Shown piece by piece: positions 50,081 to 58,900 of a stretch of 64,000 nt of DNA. Position 1 is the first letter of the stretch, and each line of letters opens with the position of its first letter. The notes below the pieces were generated by a model. It saw only the letters and a program-made list of their open reading frames with translations, made no database searches and was not told the origin of the DNA. Source of the DNA: Selenomonadales bacterium UBA7018 (GTDB lineage: Bacteria; Bacillota; Negativicutes; Selenomonadales; Selenomonadaceae); NCBI GenBank assembly GCA_002448305.1, contig DJWY01000037.1, forward strand, positions 1 through 64,000, read 5' to 3'. Made by a program: the position numbers and the translations under genes.

Positions 50081-50152
50081 ATTAGAGAGTGTTGGTAAAG
50101 TTCAAAAGTAAAAACTCTTGATTAAATTTACTGTTTATCAACACTCTCTAAT
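50081..50152. repeat. 19-bp inverted repeat with 34-nt spacer
   Basis: ATTAGAGAGTGTTGGTAAA (50081-50099) pairs with TTTATCAACACTCTCTAAT (50134-50152): 18 Watson-Crick pairs and one G-U. It could be a terminator for RTX2 transcripts (207 bp after its stop), a small transposon-like element or a binding site. No T tract stands out, and no target-site duplication is clear. Confidence 0.6.
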
Positions 50153-50310
50153 ATTCGAGCGTATTTTCCAAATAAGAAAATTCTTCGTGCTGAAATTCGT
50201 CCATACCCCTTGAAAAATTTTGATTCAAGGGAGATACGAGCTAAAAGTTCTTCAGCAGGCATCGCTTTTTCGGACAAATGATATTTTTCGCGTTCATGGG
50301 GATTATTCAA
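50128..50310 (-). CDS. Doubtful small ORF downstream of RTX2
   Basis: 60 codons from a TTG without a good ribosome site, ending inside the inverted repeat. The product is charged (EREKYHLSEKAMPAEELLAR, then RISARRIFLFGKYARILE) and matches nothing I recognise. It is on the RTX2 strand, 48 bp after the RTX2 stop. It may be the tail of a gene disrupted when this junction formed, or not coding at all. Confidence 0.25.
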   Translation of the reverse strand: MNNPHEREKYHLSEKAMPAEELLARISLESKFFKGYGRISARRIFLFGKYARILESVDKQ

Positions 50311-50358
50311 AAGATACTGGCGATTTTAGATTACGAAATTATTTTCCCGCTAAATTTT

Positions 50359-53300
50359 TCAACTGCGTGCTATCCAACTAGATTGTGCGTGATTAGCGGA
50401 GAATTTTGAGCCGTCAGCAAGTTGATAGGTAACATTGGCGTTGCTATTGACTTGCAACGAGCCGCCGTCTTTGAAGTTAATCGAAACGGCATCGCCAGTA
50501 ATGGAAGTGCCGCTTATCTGGTCAAGGGTAACGGTCGAAAGATAAACAATGTCGCCGTCGTGCGCATTTGCTATCGTGTCGGAGCCGTTGCCTTGCAGGT
50601 AGTAGAAAGTATTTTTGCCCGTGCCGCCAACTAACAAATCATCGCCGCCAGAGCCGCCCCATAAAGTTGCGTCGCCTTGTCCCGCAAATATTCTGTTGTC
50701 AAGGTCGTTACCAGCCAAAGAAGTTTTTCCTTGAGCGGTTGAGGCGTCAAGCGTTCTTATGTCGCCGTCAAAAGTTTTGCCGTGCGACCCGTCAAGCCAT
50801 ATTTCCGCGCTCTCGCCAACTGTCAAGCTTGCATTTTGCGCCGTCGCTACGAAATAATTTGCCGTCGCGTTGTACGTCAGATTTTCATCAGCTATAGCCA
50901 CGAAATTATTTATCTTAAAGTTTTTGCCCTGCGCATTTTCAAGCGTCAACACAGCCGAGCCGCCAATTTCCATGCGCACGCCGCCCGCTTTGTCAATCCG
51001 AACGTTCGTTACGGCATTTGTCCCGACATTGATTTTATCTTCGTCAAAGTCGAAATTGCTGATAACGTCGCGCCCGCTGTCCTTGTCGAAAATATATTCC
51101 GTCGTGCCGTTGCCCGTCAAAGTTTCATTTTGCGAAGAACTAATCAAAGTATTCAGCCCGCCGCCGACCGTCACCCGATTTATTCCGTTGAAATTTTCCC
51201 TAAGGTCAACCGTCAAGGAATTTTCAAAGTCGCTAAAGTCAACGCCGGATTTTTCGCCGTAGTAAGCGTCCGCCGTATCGTTGCCCACCGCGATAACCGC
51301 GCCTGCTTGCGCTATCGCCGTTTTAGTTTCCTTGCCGTTTATTACCGTCAGAATTCTTGCGGCGTCACCGTCCGACGAAATGTTTTCCAAAGTCGCCCGC
51401 GCTGTTCCGCTCTTGATTTTAACTTTTTCGCCGTCAAAGCTAAAGTTGGAATTTGCCGCGCTGACTGAAATTTTATCGTCGCCGCTGAAATTGTGAATCG
51501 TATTCTTTCCGTTAAGTAGAATCGTTGATTCGCTGTTGTCCTCAAGGTAAATTTGATTTTGTCCTTTGCCGCCCGCTAGCGTCGAATTACTTGCGCCGAC
51601 CAGAATTAAACTTCCTTTTTCTTTGCTGGCGTCAAGTTTGGAATCATCGGAGACAAAGCCAACTTTCTGCAGTTCGTCTGCCGCGTTGACGAAATTTATA
51701 ATCCTAGAATCGGCGTCTTCGGCAAAAGTTACCCTTGCGGAATTGACATTTAATCTGCCGTCATCGTATGCAATGGAATTTTCTTCGATAGCGTCGGCAA
51801 TATTTTCATTTTCAGTAAGGAAAGCCGCGCCGCTCGTCGCTTTGTAGTTTTCAACAGTCGCTTGACCTTCCGTCGCGAAAATTTCAGTCGCGCCGCCAGC
51901 TTTCAAGTCAATGTCGACGTTACTGCCAGAAGTGTAAATCGTATCTTGTCCCTTGCTAGCCGTTATGTTGACTTTCGCGCTTGTATTCTCGACGATTGCC
52001 GCTTCACCGCCTTTGAGCGTAACATTTCTATTATCAGCGTTCACGGTAACAACATCGGAAATTTCTTTGATGAGCTTATTCAAAAATTCTTCCGAGCTTG
52101 AGTTAATAACTTTAGCGGAATTTTCCAAAGCAACGAAAGTATCATCAGCCTTTGCATTTAAAGTTGTGCCGTTTACAAAGAATTCGCCACTTTCCGCCGT
52201 TACGAACTTAACTTTTTCATCAGAACTGAAGACGTTCGCGCCATTTGCCAGCCCAGTTATTTTTAACTCGCCGTCGGTAACCATAAGCGTTATTTCGTCC
52301 GAATTGTCGACCGAAACTTTTGCGCCGTTAATCGTTATGCCGTTCAAATTGCCGCAAGTGAACGAGCCGTTCTGAAGATTTTCTATCGCGGTGATTTTTT
52401 CGCCGTCGCCCGTCACGCTAAAGTTGTCTTCGCTTTCAATTATAAGCCCTTCAAGTTCAAGCCCGCCGAGTTCGCCTTCAATCGTCCCGACGAAATTTTC
52501 TATTGAATTCGTTTTCAAAGTTCCTACAAAGTCATTTGACGTGGTGAAAGTCTTGCCGCCAACAGTTATTTCGCCCGCGCCGCTTATCGCTATTTCATCT
52601 ACGCCGCCGTTCTCGACCACTTCAACCGCATTTCGCGCAAGTTTTATAGTAATTAACGATTCGTCGCTAAGGAAAATGCTTGTGTCTTTAGTGCCAGTCA
52701 CGCAGAATTTCTTGCCGTTGAAAATGATTTCGTCGTTGAAGTCGCCTTCTATCTGGTAAGCTTCTTCGTCGGGATAGAAAGTATCAGTCACGATTTCGCT
52801 AACGTTGCCGCTCGCGTCCAGCTTGAAAATTGTTTTGTCGGCGGAAGTCGTGAAAGTTTTGCCGTTAATCGTAAACGTATCTGGCGCAGTCGTTTCAATG
52901 TAAACGTTTTGGTCGTCGTCCTTTACGACAAAGTTAGTGCTGTCCGTTACCTTGACGAATACGCCGTTGACTGTTAGCCCTTCGGAAAAGTCGCCGAATA
53001 CTTCTTCAAGTCCATTTGTCGTCGTTAGATTTATCGTGGCGAAATTTTCCGCAACGCTATCATCTTCCAGAACGTTCGCTGATACATTAGCGGCTTGCGC
53101 CTTTTCAATGCCCGAAACGTTGCCTTCTTCGTCAAGCGTGAAAGTTTTGCCCGCGCTCGTCTTGAATTTATTGCCGTTAAAAATGATTATACCATCGGCG
53201 GAAGTCGTTAATTTCTCCGCGCCGCCCAATTCATACACGCGAACATTTTTCCGATAACTTTTGCCGTCCGTCGTAACCAAATCGCCCGCTACGTTCGCTA

Positions 53301-55990
53301 TTTCCGTTATCTTCTCGCCGTCGCTGGTAACTTTTATTGAACTTACGCTACTCAACCTAATCGCTTTGCCGTTTACGCTGACTTCGTTTTCAAAATTCCC
53401 CTCAACCGAACCTTGCAAGCCGTTGATTTCTATAACATTGCCATGAGAACCAGTCACGAAAGTTACGCCGTCGCTGTCATCGCTTATCTTGTATTGCCTA
53501 CCGTGTATTGAAAATTCGCCGCTCTCGGTCGTCACTATCGAAATATTTGATAAGCCGCTACCGAGTATACTCGCCGAAGCTTTGACGCCTTCAATGCTAG
53601 AAATTTTCTTGCCAACGACTTTCACAGTTTCATAACATTCATCTTTAATTTGGACGTATTTATCATTGGCAATAAAGCCGCTTAGGGTAAAGGGGATTGA
53701 TACAGTTTCGCCGTCAACTTCAAAGTCCAATGAATCCTCAACATTAAGCAGAGCACATCTTATCTTCTCGTCCGTCTCAAATTTTTTGCCGATAATTTCG
53801 ACTGCGCCTTCAATCTCGAATTGCCGATTTTGATATTTAGTTTCATCGTCGCCGCTGACTTTCGCGCCGTCCGTCAATGAAACTAAGTTAGCGTTATAGC
53901 GATTAATTTGCGCCGTGCCGTTGCCCGAAAGCGTCAAACCGTCATATTGGAAACTTCCCGACGATAAGTCAAGCTCAACGCCGCGAGTAATCGTCTGCGC
54001 CGTGCTATTTTCTGCCGCGTGGAATGTTATTCCGTTGACGGTGTAATCGCCCGCCTTATCAAAGTTATAAACTTTTCCTGCTGCTTCGGAATTATCGTCG
54101 GCATATTCTTCGCCCTGCGGAACAACTTTTATTTCGCCGTCAGCACTGGCGGAAACGATGTAAATATTTTTAGTGTCGCTGGTCGAAGTGATTTTTTGCC
54201 CGCCAATGGTGAAGGAGCCCGCGCCTTTCGTCTCTACTTCAAAGCGTAAATCGCCCGCGTCAATGTCTCTTGTAGAGGTCGAAAGCGTCGCGCCGTCTGT
54301 TATGCCCGTTATTTTGTCTATGCCGCTAGTGCCGGAAGTCTCAACCGTCCAAGCGTCGACGCCTTCTATTTCAACATTCTCAAACGTGAGCGTATTAAAT
54401 CCGACGCCAATTCCTTTTTCATCGTCGAAATTAATATAAGCGGTGCCGTCTTCAGTCAGCTGAACTTTTTTATTCGCGCCGCCAAAGGAAGCTGAAGTAT
54501 TTTTTCCTGCAAGCTCGAAAGTATTGACGCTCGGATTTTCAACAAACGCGCCGTCGGGCAAATGAATTGCGAAAAATAGCGCGTTCGTGTTATCAATCGT
54601 CATCTCGCCGTTGCCCGTAATTTTTGCGTCGTTTATCGTAACGGCATTTTCGCTAAGCGGAATTTGTAAACTTTCCTTATTGGCAGTGATTTCAAGTTCG
54701 TTATCGGTAGAAATATTCTTTTCGTCGATTATGAAATTTCCCGCCGCCAAATTTAATTTAATATCTTCGTGAGAAGTGAAATTAAGTTCCGCGCCGTCCG
54801 GGATTGAAATTTTATCGTTAGCTAGGTCGAAAACAATTTCCCCGCTATCGCCGCTGACTTGCACGCCGTCAAAGTAAATTTCGGTTGTCTTGTCGCTAAG
54901 CGGGATTTTAATTTCGCTCGTGCCAGCTGTGAAGGTTAAATCCGTTGAAGTCTCAAAGCCTCTGCCGTTGACTGTGTAACTGCCCGCCTCGCATTTAAAT
55001 GTTTTAGTGTTTTCGCCAAGCGTAACTGTTGCCGCGTCGCTTAGCGTTATTTCTTTGCCGTCCGCAGAATATATCACCGGCTTATTATGCGCGTAATTTA
55101 TTATCACGCCGTCGTAGTCAATTTCCGTGCCGCTGAAAGTAAGTTGCTCGTCAATGGTCACGCGCCCAATATTTTCCGCGTCAACTTCTTTGTCCTGAAT
55201 CTTAAATATATTTCCGTCCGCCTCAATGACATTAATATTTTCCGCGTCGCTGTCAACTAAAAATTCTACGTCATTAACTTTGTAGTAAGCGTAATTTTCA
55301 GCGGCAGAAATATTGAACGTTAGCTTTGTGAAGTCGTCGGAAAGGGTTTTCACGCACGCCGTATTTTGAATCGTGTAGCTCTTATCGGTGGAGTTATAAG
55401 CGGCAGTCATTGCCGTCAGTTTTCCGAAGTAACTTTCCTTAGCAACTTCCAAATCAACAAATTGCACGCCGTAACCAGAAAACGTCAAGCCGTCATTATT
55501 AACAGTGATTGTGCCTTTGCCGTTCGTCGAGTTTACTGGCAAGTTGTTAATTACAAATATGCCCGAATTAATGTTGAATTTAGCACCTGCCGGAGCCGTG
55601 ATATTTGCCGAAGAATTATTATCGAAAGTAATTTCCTTCGCGCCGTTGGTCGAAAGCACACTGCCTTTAAGCACGTTGGCTTGAATTTCGCCGTAATTGA
55701 AAGCGGAATCTTCGTCGAAAGTGATTTTATCGCCGTGATTTTCGCTCGTCAAAGCTACGTTATTTTCTTCGTATTCAAGGACATTGCCGCTACTTAAAAT
55801 CGCCGTGCCGAAAGCCCCATTTGCTTTGATAGATGAATTTTCGCTATTTGTTATCTTAACCGGATTATCCAACGCGCTACTGACATTAAGCACAGAAAAA
55901 TTTTGGTTGTATTGGTAACCGCTACGGACTGCGTAATTGGCAATTACATTAGAATTCATAACCACAAAGCTTGCAGAGTTATCGTCGTCA
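50359..55990 (-). repeat. Long inverted repeat, right arm (RTX2 C-terminal half)
   Basis: Inverted counterpart of 24180-30021. Long runs are identical at protein level, for example the segment around TFYPDxEAYQIEGDF and the last 300 residues. One internal difference is the loss in RTX2 of about 45 residues after KESGEFF/AESGEFF (near 52185). Confidence 0.75.
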
Positions 55991-58900
55991 TCGTCGCCGA
56001 CTTCAATATTCAAATCGTCCAGAGACGCCGCGCCGGTGAGCGTAACTTTTCCTTCGCCAACAGTGACAATAACGTCATTATTGATTATAGCTGTGGAGAA
56101 ATTGTCGCTGATTTGCAACGTGGAATCCTCGCCGAAACCGTCGACAATGTCGTTGCCGTCGCCAGATTTATATTCAATCAAAGCATTATTGTCGGGGTCA
56201 AGCTCAATGGTATCGTTGCCGGTGCCGCCGTTTAGTGTAGCGTCAGAACTATTATCTATGCTGATAAGGTCATCACCTGCCGCGCCGCTTAGGGACGAAT
56301 AAAAGCCATTGGCGTTGGAAAGGGTATCATTGCCCGCCCCGCCGTCTAGCGTGTTGAAGTTGCCGTTATTGGAAATTGAATCGTTGCCGCCTTGAGCCTC
56401 GATTATAACTTCCTGCGCATGATTGTTAGCAATGGTGTCGTTGCCGTCGCCCGCCTCGATTGTAGATTCATTGCCGCCGCCGTTATTGGCGATTAAATCG
56501 TTGTCGCCGAGCGCGTTTATTATGACATCTTCGCCTTCGTTGCTTATGGTATCGTCGCCTTTGGTGCCGGTTATTGAAGCACCGCTTATGGTGTTATTGA
56601 TATGTAGGGCTGATTTTTTCTCGTCGCCGCTAATATTGAGCCTTGATAAATTTGCCGCGCCGGAGAGGGTGATTTTGCCTTCGCCGACTATAACAATAAT
56701 GTTGTTGCCGCTCTTTTGAGTTGAATAAGCACCGGAGCCACCGTCAATTTGGAGCGTTGAATTTTCTTTAAAGCCGTTGATTGAATCGTTGCCGTCGCCC
56801 GTGTTGTATTGGAAAAGAATATTGTTACTATCATTATTAATGGTATCGTTGCCCGTGCCGGCATTTATCGTAACGTTATTGTTGTCGCGGTTGTCGCTAT
56901 TGTCAATGTAATCATTACCCTCGCCGCCGCTTATAGAATTATCAGAACCGGTGTTTTTAATTCTGTCATTGCCTGCGCCGCCGTCTAGGACTAATTGATT
57001 TCCGTAATCACCGTTATAAATGGAATCGTTACCTGCGCCGCCGATAATCGTAGCATATGTCGCTTTGTTGTTAATGGTATCGTTACCTTCGCCGCCGTCA
57101 ACGAAAGATTTATCGCCTCTATTATTAAAAATGGTATCGTTGCCGCCATAAGCTAATACTGTGACGTTTTGTCCGGAATTAGTTATAGTATCTTTAGAAT
57201 CGCCGCCGCTTATGGAAACGCTACTATCTGAATTTTTGATATTTGAGGCGGGTTTATCTTGCACGCCAATAATATTTACTTTGGGTAAATTCGCCACGCC
57301 TTTTAGCGTGATTTGCCCGTCGTCGACTTTTACAATAACGTCATTGCCGCTAGTCCGCAAGCTGTAGAGACCGCCCGCAATCGAGAGCGTTGAATATGTT
57401 TTGAAACCGTCGATAATGTCGTTACCGTCGCCGGAGTTGTAGACGAACAGAGCGTTTGAGCCGTCCTCATCGTAGTCCCAGTTATTAGAAATTGAATCAT
57501 TGCCCATGCCGCCTATAATCGTTACATTGTTGCCGCCGTCATTGTAAATTGAATCATTGCCTGCGCCCGCGTTGATTGATACTGAATCGCCTTCGCTACT
57601 AATCGTGTCGTAACCTCTTCCGGCGTCGATTGTGACATTTTTGCGGCTGTTTACAACGGAATCATTGCCGCCCAGCGCGTTTAATACAACATTTGAACCG
57701 GTATTGCGGATTGAATCATCGCCTTCAGTTGCAGTTATTGCAGTATCGTCAGTTCTATTGCGATAATTATTGCCTTCTATTTCTTCCACGCCAAAAATAT
57801 TCAATGTAGACAAACTTTCGGCTCCGTCCAAAGTAATTTTGTATTTGTCGACCGTGATAATAATATTGCCGTCGCTAGTAACTTCTTTGTAATAACTGCC
57901 GGTGCCGTCGCCTATTTGCAAAGTTGCAGTCTCGTTAAAGTCGGTGATATAGTCGTTGCCGTCGCCGCTATTGTAAATAATTAAATCATGCTCACTAGAC
58001 GTAATGAAAATATCATCGGTACCCTTGCCGGCGTAAATTGTATTTTTGTAACCGCCGCTGTTATCTATTTCGTCGTCGCCGTCGCCCGCGTTGATTGACG
58101 AGTTATTAGCATTTCTATTTACAATAAAATCTTTACCTGTGCCTAAATCTACTATGACATAACGGGAATAATTAGAAACAGTATCCGAAGCCGCGAACGT
58201 GTCGATTGTGACGCTAGAACCGTTATTGATAACGAAATCGTTCAAACGGTCGCCGCTAATCACAGTTTCGCTTTTATCGTTTTCGACATTTAAAGTTGTC
58301 ACACCGTCTATATGGACGCTTGATAAAGTCGCGGCTCCTTTGAGCGTAAGTTTTGCTCCGCCTTCGTCCGTGATGATAATATCGTTGCCGTTATCCGTTC
58401 TGGAATAAGTGTTATTGCCGTTGCCTATTTGCAAGGTCGCAGTTGAATTAAATCCTTCGATAAGGTCGTTGCCGTCGCCGAGCGCGTGTTGAATAAAAGT
58501 TTCGGTGCTGTTCATATCCAATTTAATGGTATCGGAACCTTTGCCGGCGTTGATTGTATTTTTGTAGGAGCCTTGAATATTTACTAAGTCGTTGCCGTCA
58601 GCGGTCGAGATTGAAGTTGAAGTGCTCTTGCTTGAAATGGAATCGTTACCTGCGCCGCCCGCAATCGTGACGTTATTTCCCTTGTTGTCAATCGAATCGT
58701 TGCCAGCCTCGCCCGCGATTGATACGTTGTTGGAATCGGTGTTATTTTCTATGACGTCATTATCATTGCCGCCGCTGATTGTAACTTTTTGGCTGTTATT
58801 GAAAAGAGAATCAGCTCCTGCGCCGCCATAAATTTTACCGTTGATAGCATGGTTGCTGATTGATTCGGCACCGTTGCCGCCGATTAGCGTTGCGTTCTTG

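Noticed and set aside
50081..50152. Insertion sequence ends
   Set aside because: The inverted repeat arms enclose only 34 nt, no transposase frame is nearby and no target duplication is evident, so it is listed only as an inverted repeat.
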